The position numbers and the translations under genes are program-made. A DNA stretch of 64,000 nucleotides from Simmondsia chinensis (lineage: Eukaryota > Streptophyta > Magnoliopsida > Caryophyllales > Simmondsiaceae): positions 3,933,501 to 3,997,500 of the forward strand of contig JAGTTD010000022.1 in NCBI GenBank assembly GCA_018398585.1, given 5' to 3'. Under the pieces are notes generated by a model. The model searched no databases, was not told the origin of the DNA, and saw nothing but the letters and a program-made list of their open reading frames with translations. Shown piece after piece: positions 46,291 through 58,089 of the stretch (its first letter is position 1; the number at the start of each line of letters is the position of its first letter).

Positions 46291-48059
46291 TGGTACATGT
46301 GATCAATTCTCGAGGAAACTTGACACAAGTCTAAGTACCACTTAGTGAGACGAAGTTTTGTGTAGTGATATTTAGGCGGATAGTTTCACTATTATCCCTC
46401 GAGTAACTATGTCCTACACCATAAGATTAGTACCACACGTATAGCAAGTGCTATTCGTCCAAGACCTCTAAAAAGATATTTTACTGACCTAACCTTCACA
46501 CAATTAGATGGACAAGGCAATACAAATAGAAAGAGCATCCCTACTAAAAGGAAATCTGGCATAATCAAAGGAACTTAAATTTGGCTCCCAGGTCAAAGGA
46601 ATTCATTGAAAATAGTACTAGTATTCTGCGTAGTTCGATTCTGGATTCAGTAATTATGTTTTGTGATTGGTCCAAATCCAGTAAGTGAACTTTCCAGTAA
46701 GTTTATCTATAAATTTGGAAAGTATATGTTGACAGCTAGTGAGGATCCCAATAACAAATTGAGAACCATATGCATATATATAGACACAAACACACACTTG
46801 GTAAAAGGGATCCTATGGGATCTTGGAAGCGAAGTCGTGACAAATTGATTTTGAAACTTAGTTTTCTAATTTTGTTTCTTGAAATTTTTTTCATAAAAAT
46901 AAGTAATGAAAATTAGTCGAAAGTATGTGAAATCAGAGTTTATTTAAAACATGCCGATAGGGTATAGAGTATAGGATTATATGACAATTACCAAGCTAAC
47001 ACTAATCAAGATAACGATGATAGACTACAAATATATGTACATGATTAAATCTAACTAACTGTTTAGTTATTCTTTCTCTTATTATTTATTGCAAGGGCAT
47101 TCACAGTTTATTTTGTCTCTGCAGCTTATTGATTTTGCTTATCCCTTTTATGATCTTCGATATGGCGTATTTATAGGATGTGAGGAACCTTGGCAATATT
47201 CTTATAGTTAACTCGGCCACGGCCACTTCATGACCAAAGGTGTTCTGATTATACTGTGCATGTCATTGCTGTAATGTTGGCTTAATTCTTTGATGTTCTA
47301 ATACTACTCGAAAACTGAACTACTCAGCGTTTCTGAGAAAGTGATATTGATTTGGATGTTCGTGAAGGGAGAACTATTCAACCTTATGCATGTCATGGGA
47401 AGTATCTCGCTCAAAGAGGAGTGATTTTGGAATTCTCAGAATGCTCAATAAGATTCCTAACTAGGTGAGGCCTTTCCCTATTCCGGTTAAGGAGAGTTTT
47501 GCGACTTTCTTCCTCCCGCCATGACCTGTCTTATATTGTTAGAGCCTTTTCTATTATACTAATCTGGGGATAATATCCTTCTCCGTTGTACCTGGTGGTT
47601 ACAATGACAATACGCTAACCCGGAGGTTTGGGGCTTCAGGGACATCCCCACCCCTAAGATGATATTACCAATTTAAAAAAAAAAAAAAAAAAGAATCTAG
47701 GGAATGATATGAATTTTAAACTAAAAAAATTAGCATAGATAACTAGAATTGTTCCGCAACTGACTATGTATCTTATATATTAAAGCAAAGTTTTTCTTTT
47801 TCTCTTTTCTCCTTAAATTCTCAAATCTTAGGATTTGAAATTAAATTATCCAAGAAAAAAAAAATAAATAAAAACTAAGACAAAAATATTAAGGCATCAC
47901 AAACCTCATTAAACGATAATTAAATAAAAAAATTTATCACTTATTTCAGTATTTATCACCTATGTGCCCTGGCATTTTAATACAAATGATAAGTTACTAT
48001 TTAGTTTAATCACAAATATGATATATAAATATATTTTTAATTAAAAATTGTGCATCACA
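46291..48059. other. Intergenic DNA
   Basis: No gene recognised. At about 47535-47692 a stretch (ggaggtttggggcttcaggg... ) ends in 17-18 A and may be another poly-A-tailed retrocopy; no target duplication was found. Confidence 0.45.
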
Positions 48060-49045
48060 TAGAAGTGGCAACGGGTCATTTGGATCGGGTTCAAGTGAAC
48101 CCGATCGGGTTTGGGTCATTTTGGGCTTATAATAAACTCAGGTCGGGTTAGGTTCAGGTCGACCCATTCAGACTCGGGTCACTTTCGGATTTATCTATAC
48201 TCGGATTGGGTGGGGTCTGGGTTTAAGTTATTTTGGGTTTGGATCACATTAATTTCGGGTGGTCTTGAATTCGGGTTAATCTTGGGTCAGATTGTAAGGA
48301 TTTTAGGTCATCATAGACCTACTATTTGATGCCTTTATAGTATGAACCATCTGCAAAAGTATAAATTATACCATATAATTTGTGTTTTTACCAACATATT
48401 TATTATATTATTAATATAGGTGTTTAATAATTTGTTGTAAAGTTCAATTGTACTCCTAATAAGTAACAACTCTCACTGAATTTAAAGACCATGGGCAAAT
48501 TTAGATTTCAGATTGGGTTGGGTTCGGGTTTAGGTCATCTTGGTCAGGTTGGTTCAAGACAATGACATGTCGGGTCGGGTCGGGTCAAATTGGTATGGGT
48601 TATTTTTAGGTTAGGCAAGGAACATGTTGGGCTAGTTGTAGGTTGGGTCATTCCAGCTTTGGGTTTGTTAGAGTATCAAACTATTCATGAGCCTTTACCT
48701 ATCAGCTTAAGCTTTTGGGAAAGATGGTTCATTGATAGTATCAGAGCCTTGTGACCAAGAGGTGAGAAGTTCGAATCTCAATAGTCCCCACTTTCAATAC
48801 TAAAATAATTTAAGTACAAGGTATGAGGTGGGTCTGTACATTACCCATGCCTCAAGCCCAAACGGGCATTTGCATGAGAGGACATGTTAGAGTATAAAAT
48901 TAATTCTGGCCTTTACCTATCAGCTTAAGCTTTTGGGCATGTTGGTTCCTTGATAGGGTTCAATTGTTTACAATATATTTTCAGTTCAGGTCGGATCAAT
49001 TTGCGGATTTTTCAGGTCGGTTTTTGGGGTCGGGTTGAATTTGCC
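48060..49045 (+). repeat. Degenerate GGGTCGGGTT-type repeat, split by a SMART element
   Basis: Many short variants of GGGTCGGGTT, GGGTTCGGGT and CAGGTCGGGT at 48065-48300, 48505-48660 and 48975-49030. No coding sense; a 72-codon frame across it is chance. The SMART element at 48666 inserted into a GGGTT of this repeat. Confidence 0.75.
48666..48955 (+). mobile_element. Complete SMART-type element, 290 bp
   Basis: LTRs of 72 and 71 bases (48666-48737 and 48885-48955), both starting TGTTAGAGTAT and ending TTGATA, a PBS-like GTATCAGAGCCTTG directly after the first LTR, and about 147 bases of non-coding interior. Flanked by an exact 5-bp direct repeat GGGTT (48661-48665; 48956-48960). Size and structure match the smallest known plant LTR retrotransposons. 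It encodes nothing and must be moved by another element. Confidence 0.85.
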
Positions 49046-50059
49046 ACATTTACGTAGGAGACTCTAGTTTTAGAATATGAATAAGTACATCGATTGGGTT
49101 GAACTAGGCTCACAATGGTTGGGCTTTTTTCCGGGCCAAATTGGCTTCTGTATCCTTTTGACGGGCCCAGCCAAAACCGCGAAAGGCCCATGCATAAATC
49201 ATATTCTTCATGGTTATTAGACATTACTTAAAACTAACAATAATAATAATAAAAATAATACTCTTATTATTTTTGTTATTATGATAAATATCAAAGAGAG
49301 CCCTCGAATTATTGATTAATATTAAAATGATTGTCCAACATCTAATTTCATCGAAAATACTCCAATTTATTAGTCAAAATCAATGTGACGCTCAACTTCT
49401 AATCTCATCAAATACACCCCCGCACTATTAACTAATATCAGTTTGACCCCCTCAACTTCTAATTTTATCAAAGGAACCCCAAACTATTAATTAGTATCAA
49501 TTTGACCTCAACTTTTATGGCTTTTAAAATAACTTATTTAAATAGCTAATTTGTATATACAATATTGTGATAATAAATTATGAAATTCTAAAAAATGAAA
49601 TAAATTTATTTATTTTCTTATAAACTATATATATATATATATTTTTAATAATTAAAATTTTACTCTAAGTTTGTTTTTAAAAAAAATTTAATAAAGAAAA
49701 GAATTTGAACCGTCATCTCTTTATGTAGCATTGGGTCATGAAAAATATAGGGTTATTTATACGAAATGTGTCTTTACTTTAGCTATTGCGTCAATTTAGT
49801 CCTGGTACTTTTACTTGCGTCACTTTAATCTCCGTTCTATTTACTTTGTATCAATTTAGTCTTTAGAGTAAAATTAGCATCGAGTTGGTGCCATAATTTT
49901 GTACTACTCAGGTAACGAATGAGTCTAAATTGCATTAACTGATTGATTTATATTGAATTATTTGTATTTTACATAAATATCATTAATTTAATTTCAATTC
50001 CATATAGAAATAATTTTAATTATTAAAAAATATATTTAATATATATATCGTTTCCATGA
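49046..50059. other. Intergenic DNA
   Basis: AT-rich; short phrases like 'tttgaccccctcaacttctaa' repeat two or three times (about 49390-49510), suggesting a decayed tandem repeat. No gene. Confidence 0.45.
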
Positions 50060-50602
50060 TCTCCAGCTAAGCAAAGATTAGTTAATTTTAAAAATACGTT
50101 TATTTTTTTTGACAGTTAAAGGTGGGTCTAAGCACCAAGTGTAACAGTGTTGAGAAAAAGAATAGAAAACTGAAACAAAAATAGGATACAAAATACCTAC
50201 GGTTAAAGTTTGATCTTGGACTTGACTGTTTGCTAATTCTATTACACAGTACCTAACCTCCTCCTCGGGACTATATTTTCGGAAATCTCGTACACTAAGC
50301 CCCAACCTAGTTGAATGGGCATAATAAAAGCAAGGATTTTCAACAGTGGATTTTCTTGTTGCCGAACTTTGATTATAATGCTGAACATATAATACTCATG
50401 ATTCTTTTAGTTTTACTCTATATATCTTTTCTATCTTTTCTTTCATTGTTTACATTGTACTGTAAGAAGACGCTTTGTCTCTTCTTACTTAGTTATTATA
50501 AATAAAAAAAAAATACTCCTTAAATAGTAGGAAAGTAACAATAAATAACTGTCTCTATATAATCTAATATTTTATCATGTCCATCGAATACTGGGATATA
50601 AT

Positions 50603-50796
50603 CAGGGTTGGATATAATCCCAGGCAACCCAAGCACCCACTTGGGACCCCCAAAGTTAAAGGCTCCCTAATTTCAGAGATTGTAATTTTTAATGTAACAA
50701 TCGCTGATATTAATAAATTTAAAAAAAAGGTCATTATATATAAAATGGCTCATTTACAAATTTTACTTGGCCCTAAAAATATCAAAACTGGCCCGG
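50603..50796. mobile_element. hAT-type MITE in pseudogene intron 3
   Basis: About 194 bases with imperfect inverted ends (CAGGGTTGGATAT and, inverted, CCGGGCCAGTTTTGATAT), flanked by 8-bp repeats GATATAAT (50595-50602) and AATATAAT (50797-50804). The left arm at about 43340-43355 has an empty site (tatattatataccag). A 117-codon open frame across it has no recognisable domain and is treated as chance. Confidence 0.6.
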
Positions 50797-51480
50797 AATA
50801 TAATATACGGGGAGATATGAAGCGCTCAAAAAAGAAGTTGCTCGGGTATCGAAAATATGATAAAACCGCACGTAGTTATAACTTTGACGAATTGATTAAG
50901 ACCAAGGTCAGAAGCCAAGTATTATTTTAGTCCTACAAAGCAATGCCTTTGACCTACCCTCTTGTTGGCCTACTCCTTACAAACAATTTAAATATATTAT
51001 TATTTAATATATATTTATTATAATTATATAATAATAAGTTTTCTAAGCTCTTTTAACCCCCCTTTTTTTATTATCCTTATTTAGATGTATGGAGAATTCT
51101 CACTGATTAATACTCACATCTACTCTCAGACTGTGCAGGCCCCTCGATCCGACTAACTCGTAAATATTGTAACTTATACTGGGTTCATATGTATTAGTAT
51201 TTTGTCATATTCGTTTTGTAATGATGCACATATTAATATTCAAGACTTTAAAAAAATACACGCAGAATTACAAGAAATGCACAAAGGGAAAAAAGATGTA
51301 CGCTGCGTTATAAGGGGATGGTATCAAAAAAGCGTCTCCTAGATCCACTGGGCAAAACATGATTGTTTCATTGGCTCCAGTTGCTTCCCTACTCATTACT
51401 ATTCTATTTGGATTGAAGGTCACTCTGCCTCCTCTCACTCTGCCCATGAACTTTGCAATGGCCTACACACACTTTAAGTA

Positions 51481-51620
51481 TACAACAATAATAACAAACC
51501 CAATGCCTCCAAGGGCTCCCGCATAAGCAGGGTCTGGGGGGGGAGGGTAAATTTATGCAGCCTTCCACCTTCAGGGGGCTACCCTGAAGAGAGGCTGTTT
51601 CCGAGAACCCCAACCTGAGA
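51481..51620 (-). mobile_element. 5S-SINE copy 9, body and tail only
   Basis: Minus strand: CTCAGGTTGGGGTTCTCGGA, AACAGCC, AGGGTAGCCCCC, a run of G/C around 51536-51543, GCGGGAGCCC and a TTG/TTA tail (GGGTTTGTTATTATTGTTG). The 5S head is replaced by ~120 bases of other sequence (51621-51742). It sits in intron 2 of the ACS pseudogene, right next to exon 3. Confidence 0.8.
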
Positions 51621-51742
51621 AGTTGGTCCGCAGCATAGAGCATGTGACTTGGCAGCAGGAGAGCATCAAAGCATGAGTAGGGCAAAACACACGGTGAGCA
51701 AAACAACTAACTTAAAGCAAGCCACATCAAGCAGAAATCAAA

Positions 51743-53057
51743 AGATAAGATAAAGATAAGGATAGAGATAAAGATAAGTAGGCAAGTAGCAGCTCATGAG
51801 AGCAAGTACACAACCTACGTGCCCCAAGAGGATGTCCAGGCCTAGCACTAGTAAGCTAGACTATCCTACTCCAACTGGAGCATCTATTACCCCTATGATA
51901 GCCCTCCATTGGGCCCTATCTAAGACCATCTCCTCCCAAAGGTTTAGGCGGGTGAGGTTTTGTCGGATCGTCTCCAGCCATCTCTTGTTTGGCCTGCCTC
52001 TTCCTCTTTTGCTTAGTGTAGTACGAGGCTGTTCGCATCTCCTTACTGGAGCGTTGTCCGGTCTCCTTCTAACATGTCCGAACCACCTCAAACGTTGCTC
52101 TCTCAATTTATCTTCAATGGATGCTACGCCCAATTTGCCTCTTATGACGTCGTTTCTGATCCTATCTTTCCTTGTGTGTCCGCACATCCACCTCAGCATT
52201 CGCAACTCTGCCACCTTCATCTTCTGTGTGTGTTGTTGTTTCATCGCCCTGCACTCTGCCCCATACGTCATCGTTGGCCTCACAACCGTCTTATAGTATC
52301 TTCCCTTTAGCTTCAAGGGGAACTTTTTATCACAAAGTATGGCGGAGGCCATCCTCCACTTATGCCATCCTGCTTTAATCCGGTTGTTGATATCCTCGTC
52401 CACTTCGCCGTTGTGCTATATCATGGACCCCAAGTACCTGAAGCTCTCCTTCTTCGATATGGCCTCAGATCCAATCTTGACATCTTCCCGGCTAGGCGTG
52501 GTAGAGGGATCGAACTTGAGTTCCATGTGCTCGATCTTGGCTCTGCTTAGTCGTAAACCCTTCGACTCTAGTACCCCTCTCCACAGTTCCAGCTTCTCAT
52601 TTACCTCTTCCAGTGACTCCCCCACCAACACTATGTCATCTGCAAAAAGTATGCACCAAGGTACACATCCCTGGATGTGCCTAGTGAGCTCGTCCATAAC
52701 CAGAATGAACGGGCTCAAAGCAGACCCTTGGTGTACCCCTAATGTTATCAGGAAAGCGTCTGTCTCCCCATCTGCTGTACGCACCATAGTCTGTGCCTAC
52801 CCATACATGTCTTTAATGGCTCGGATGTATGGCACGGGGATGCCTTTCCTGTCCAAAACTCTCCGACGGACCTCCCTTGGCACTCTATCATATGCCTTCT
52901 TTAAATCAATGAAAACCATATGAAGGTCCTTTTGTCTCTCCCTGTGTTGCTCTATGGTTCGCCTTAGGATATGGATGGCTTCTATTGTTGATCTCCTGGG
53001 CATAAATTCGAATTGGTTCTCGGACACTTCTGTCTGTTGCTTTAACCTCCTCTCCAT
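51743..53057 (-). mobile_element. RTE-type LINE, 5'-truncated, inside pseudogene intron 2
   Basis: One reading frame on the minus strand (53057 to about 51861) with two in-frame stops (about 52795 and 52416-52418). Order: thumbless start [18 protein letters not shown] core [34 protein letters not shown] (ADD catalytic box), SFRYLGSMI, then the C-terminal RTE block MTYGAECRAMKQ, RMLRWMCGHTRKDRIRN, RWFGHVRRRP and GRGRPNKRWLET. It ends in a short tandem tail (TTATCT)n, seen as agataa repeats at 51743-51779, typical of RTE elements. Endonuclease and early RT are missing. Intron 2 sequence of the pseudogene resumes on both sides. Confidence 0.85.
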
Positions 53058-53298
53058 GTGAGTGAATATTTATTGTTGAAAATAAATAAAATGAAGTTAT
53101 TTTTTGAAAATTTGAATATACTTACATGTCTAAATTTGGGCAAACCATGATAATCTTGGAAATTGGAAATTTCCATGAATGCATTGAGACCTTCACTTGT
53201 GCATATTGAGGCTTGTGGGTTTTGTTCAATCCATTATTGGATCAAATCAAAGCAAAGCTATAGTACAAAAACATATTTAAGAAATTATTATACAATAC

Positions 53299-53468
53299 TG
53301 AAAGAATATAATTGTGCGAATAATTGGTACCCCTAGAGTAGGAGCCCTCTCGTATATATAATAATTTACAATACATGACAGGCCTAATGGGCCTAATATA
53401 TGGGCCCTATATATATGTACATTTATAACCTATTACAATTATGACCCACTATACAATATACTCTAACA
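53299..53468 (-). repeat. 3' LTR of Copia W
   Basis: Minus strand TGTTAGAGTATATTG to ATATTCTTTCA. Differs from the 5' LTR at a handful of places, mostly transitions. Confidence 0.9.
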
Positions 53469-53469
53469 T

Positions 53470-53496
53470 CCCCCCCCCCCCCCCCCCCCCCCCCCC
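53470..53496 (+). repeat. Poly-C run (27) in the polypurine-tract position of W
   Basis: On the coding (minus) strand this is 27 G followed by A directly before the 3' LTR, where the polypurine tract should be. Confidence 0.9.
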
Positions 53497-53599
53497 AACA
53501 AAAACAGGAGAGAAACGAAGGCAAAGGTTGTGTCTGAATAGAAGAAAGAGTTGCCGCTGGAGATTCTTTGTAAAGATGCCAGCTTTTGTTGCGACGAGG

Positions 53600-56500
53600 G
53601 AATGTGAAGAACCCGAACAAGACCCATTTGGACGCGCTCTTGAACAAAGTGAATGTCGATCTCAATATGCTTGGTTCGAACGTGCTACACCGGATTAGTA
53701 GACAAGTACATAGCAGAAATATTGTCACTATAAAGCAAAGTGGCACGGGGAAAAAGAAGACCAAGCTCACCAAGAAGAGAGCGAAGCCAACAACACTCGG
53801 AGACGGCATTAGCAACCGCCCTGTACTCGGCCTCGGCGCTGGATCGGGAAACTATAGGCTGGCGTTTAGAGGACCAAGAAATAAGGTTACCTCCTAGAAA
53901 GACACAAAAACAAGATGTGGACCGACGAGTATCAGGACAGCCAGCCCAGTCTGCATCAGAGTATGCAACAAGTTGATCCACACAAGAAAGAGAAGTAGTC
54001 AATCCATAGGTAATAGTGCCCTTGTTGTATCTGAGAATGCATTTAACGGCCATCCAATGAGGTAAACGCTGAGCATGCATAAATAAACATACTTGTTGCA
54101 CAGCATAAGAGATATCGGGGCAAGTGAAAGTAAGATACTTAAGAGCACCAATTGTAGATCGATATAAAGTAGGGTCAGGCATGAGATCTCCATCGTCTAT
54201 GGAAAGTTTAGACTTGGAATCTGTAGGTGTAGCAACAGGCTTGCAGGAAAGCATGTTGGTTTTATCAAGCAGATCATGAGCATACTTGTACTGAGACAAG
54301 AAAAGACCATCTGAAGAGTGCGAAACCGAGATGCCAAGGAAATAATTAGGCCGCCCCAAATCAGTCATATCAAATTCAGAACGTAAAGAACAAAGTAGAG
54401 CTTGAAGAAACACAGTAGAAGATGCAGTAAGAACGATATCATCAACATAAAACAACATTATAGCCATGTCACCACTATGACGTAAAATAAATAGAGAAGA
54501 ATCAAACTTACAACCCATGAAATAGAGTGTGTGTAGAGCGATTATATCATGCTCGAGGCGCCAATTTAAGACTATAAAGGGACTTATTTAACTTGCACAC
54601 ATAATCTGGGCATTGAGATTTGAGGAAACCTAGAGGTTGCTCCATGTAAACCTCTTCATTGAGATAACCATTCAAAAAAGCATTTTTAACATCAAGCTGA
54701 TGAACGGGCCACTGACGAGAAGTAGCGAGAGCAAAAACCGTGCGACCTGTAGCTGGCTTAACAACAAGACTGAAAGTTTTCCCATAATCAATGCCGTACC
54801 TTTGTGTGAAACCTTGTGCAACCAACCGAGCTTTATATTGTTCAACTTCACCTGCAGAAGTCTGCTTAATACGAAAAACCTATTTAGAACCAACAATGTT
54901 GCCATGAGCAGGTGGAGGAACAAGATCCTATGTGTGATTATGAATAAGGGCATTATATTCATCAAGCATAGCGGTCTTCCAATTGTGGTCTGTAAGGGCC
55001 TGCTTATACGAGAAAGGAACCTCGGGTAACGTATTATGAGCAAGCATAGAAGGTTTAAGAAGAGGTTTTACAACACCAGCCTTAGAATGTGTGACCATAG
55101 GGCGAAGAGATCGAGAAGCTTCCCGAGGTGGGCATGGTGCATCGATCACGGCTAGAGCAGGGCCAGACATGGTCTCGGGCTCGTTGGGTGGCTGCAGTGA
55201 TGTTGACACCGGTGCGGGAACCGGAGAAGGATAGCCCAACAGTGATGGAGGTTTGGGTGGTGGGATCGAGCTCATGCCAGCCAAGGGAGAGGCAGCAAGA
55301 GGTGAGGAGAAGATCTCATGGAGACAGGTTATCGTTTCTTCGAAAAAGGTACCCAACCGAGCGAAAGGAAAATCTGTTTCATCAAAGACAACATGCCTCG
55401 AAATAATAACGTTGTTAGTAGAAAGATCTAAGCATTTGTGGCCCTTATGATTCAGTGGATAGCCTAGGAAAATACACAAAGTAGACTGGGGTGCAAGTTT
55501 ATGTGGAGCAGTTGCAGTTAAATTAGGATAGCAAGCACTTCCAAACACACGAAGATGATCGTAATCAACCTTTTGTTTATAGAGGCGTTGATATGAGATC
55601 TTTTTCTTAATGGCAGTAGAGGGTAACAAGTTGATAATATGAGTAGCAGCCAAAACAGCCTCAACCCAATACTCAAGAGGCAAACAAGCTTGAAAAAGGA
55701 GAGTTCGCTCCATATTGCCAATAGTGCGGTGCATGCGTTCAGCTTTCCCATTTTGTTGGGATGTATGAGGGCATGAGAGCCGACTAAGGATGCCCCGTTG
55801 TATAAAAATGCGTTAAAATCATGATTAATATATTCAGTCGCATTGTCACATTGGAATTGTTTAATTTCCACACCAAATTGATTCAAGACAAGCACACGAA
55901 ATTGAAGAAATAAATTAAACACGTTTGATTTTGCACGCATCGGGTAAATCCACACAAAATGAGTATAGTCATCCAAAAATAACAAATAATATTTATAGCC
56001 ACTAAAACTAGAAACAGGTGATGTCCATACATCAAAATGAACAATGTCAAAAGGACGCATAGTATTAGAAACAGACTTCTGAAAAAGTAAACGACTGTGC
56101 TTGCCTAATAGGCAAGCATGACACAAACTAGACTCTAAAGGAGTGGAACAGGAAAGAAATTTGTGCTTGAATAAGGATGATAAAACCGGCTCTTCTAGAT
56201 GGCCTAGGCGTCTGTGCCAAAGAGAAGAGGAGACTTGGGAAGCGACGAGTGACGTAGTGATGGTAGGTGATCCTGGTACTGTAAAAAGAGGGCCCGGACT
56301 GACACAACGGATGATAGTTGACTTCAGTTTAGGATCCTTGACAGAAAATCCAAAACAGGCAAATTCAAGAAGGCAATTGCTATCAGAACAAAATTGACGA
56401 ACAGAAAGTAAATTTTTGGACAGACCAGGAACAAATAGAACTTTATTTAAAACAAAGCGACCCGCAGGAGTAGATATGAAACAAGATCTAATACCAGCAA

Positions 56501-57781
56501 CAGAGAGACAAGCACCGTTACCAACTAAAATTTTATCAGACCCACTATACAGAGACAAGGACATTAAGATACTTGGATTATTTGTCATGTGGGAGGAGGC
56601 CCCGCTATCCATGACCCAAGATGGGTCAAAGGTAGGGGTGGAATAATATTGTGGAGAAAACTGACTCGCATCAAATCCTGGATAGAAACCATAGCCAGTG
56701 GTATAAACATTATTTGCACTATGAAATTGTAGATTAGAAACATTACCACTTGAAGGAGCAGAACCAAATTGAGGAGGCCGGTATGGTGTGTTGAATTGCT
56801 GGCCAAACGGCATACTGCATTTCCCTAAAATTCGGTCCCCCACATATTCAGCATCTACGGATTGCCATAACCACGACCATGTTTACCACGACCTCCATGA
56901 CCTTGACCAGTACCGAATCCATTACCATACTGATTTCCATAACCTGACTGTTGCTGTTGAGCGGGAAAAGCGGCTTGCGGATTGTTGACCGGTGGCTGTG
57001 GTGGTGCCGGGACGATCAGTGTGGCCGTGACCGGCACAGCGGTGGCGAGCGTGTCCGATGCACCGGCGGCTAGAAGTACCGATGAAGTACCTGCACTGGC
57101 ATTCTTAAGGCGAGATTCCTCATTCATCAACATAGAACAAACCTCAATAAAGGAGGGAAAGGGAACTCGTGACGTAATAGATGTACAAACAGCATTAAAA
57201 TCATTTTCATCGGAGAGACCATCTACAGCAGCGAGAACCATGTCAACATCAATAATGGAGGCGTTGACAGACTTAAGATTATCAGCCAAAGATTTGATTT
57301 TAGTGAGATAAGCCAACATGGAGAGATTTCCTTTCTTAATATTGGTTAATTCACGTTTAAATTGCAATTGGCATGATTGCGCAAAATTAGTAAAAAGGCA
57401 GGTGATAGAATCCCAAAATGATGCAGCAGTTATATCATCATCATTACCACACACAGCACTAGCAAGATCGGGAGAGATAGTACCAAATATCTAGGAAATA
57501 AGAAGATTATCAACTTGTCGCCAATAACGATATTGAGGATCTGATGTAGGAGGTTGAGAAGAAGTGCCATCAAGATGATCATCCACAACATAACCTCTAC
57601 AAGCGGAGAGAAAAGAACGGCGCCAGACTAGATATGTGGAGGGATCGTTTAGAGCTAGCGTAGAAGAAATCTGATGTCGAATGTTTGAAACGCTGAATGG
57701 TGTAGGAAGAGAAGGGCCACCAGCAGGAAGAGGAGACGCAGCATCCTGCGCAGTGGTGGTAGACGAAGTTGCGTCGGCCAT
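53600..57781 (-). pseudogene. Gag-Pol polyprotein of Copia W, broken
   Basis: Starts MADATSSTTT at 57781, 126 bases after the primer binding site. Gag spans 57781-56855 with a TAG near 57491-57493. A CCHC zinc knuckle was not found: the Gly-rich end runs into the protease frame after a frameshift near 56850. Protease WVMDSGASSHMTN (about 56605-56570). Integrase keeps HFDVWTS and FQCDNATEY but shifts frame near 55750; MHRTIGNMERTLL continues from 55734. RT: a [13 protein letters not shown] block and YVDDIVLTAS (about 54460); a Gln of SLYGLKQAPR is Leu here. RNase H: SDADWAGCPD, AEAEYRAVA; a TAG at 53685-53687 interrupts NPV-H-RTKH. Further sequence to about 53600 belongs to its end. Confidence 0.85.
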
Positions 57782-57907
57782 TGAGGTTAAACGGCTAGGG
57801 TTGCTTCGGGGAGGAAGAGGGCAGCGGCGGCTAGCATTTTTTTTTTTGGGAAAAGGAAAGGGAAAGTTGGCTAGGGTTTGCCTTGATTTACGAAAGAGCT
57901 AGGGTTA

Positions 57908-57919
57908 GCTCTGATGCCA
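57908..57919 (-). other. Primer binding site of Copia W
   Basis: Minus strand TGGCATCAGAGC, one base from the tRNA-Met-type site, directly after the 5' LTR. Confidence 0.85.
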
Positions 57920-58089
57920 TAAAAGAATATAATTGTGGGAATAATTGATACCCCTAGAGTAGGAGCCCTCTTGTATATATAATGATTTACAATACATGAC
58001 AGGCCTAATAGGCCTAATATATGGGCCCAATATATATGTACACTTATAACCCATTACAATTATGACCCACTATACAATATACTCTAATA
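57920..58089 (-). repeat. 5' LTR of Copia W
   Basis: Same length as the 3' LTR. Its first dinucleotide has decayed (TATTAGAG instead of TGTTAGAG) and the last is TTA instead of TCA, both C-to-T/G-to-A type changes. Confidence 0.9.

Larger units (their letters stand above)
53299..58089 (-). mobile_element. Copia element W, Ale/Retrofit-like, inside pseudogene intron 1
   Basis: 4,791 bases with two 170-base LTRs (53299-53468 and 57920-58089). Flanks: AATAC (53294-53298) and AGTAC (58090-58094), a 5-bp target duplication with one G-to-A change; the intact gene has AGTAC there. Short LTRs, total length, and an Ala-rich gag point to the Ale lineage. Inserted after the inverted duplication, because intron 1 of the left arm is uninterrupted. 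Confidence 0.9.

Noticed and set aside
48111..48329. 72-codon frame in the GGGTCGGGTT region
   Set aside because: Produced by a simple degenerate repeat; periodic codons, no domain.
50577..50930. 117-codon frame in the right arm
   Set aside because: It is made of MITE and intron 3 sequence, as shown by the left arm; no known domain.
51796..52923. Several forward-strand frames of 60-194 codons
   Set aside because: They are antisense shadows of the LINE reverse transcriptase, which reads on the minus strand.
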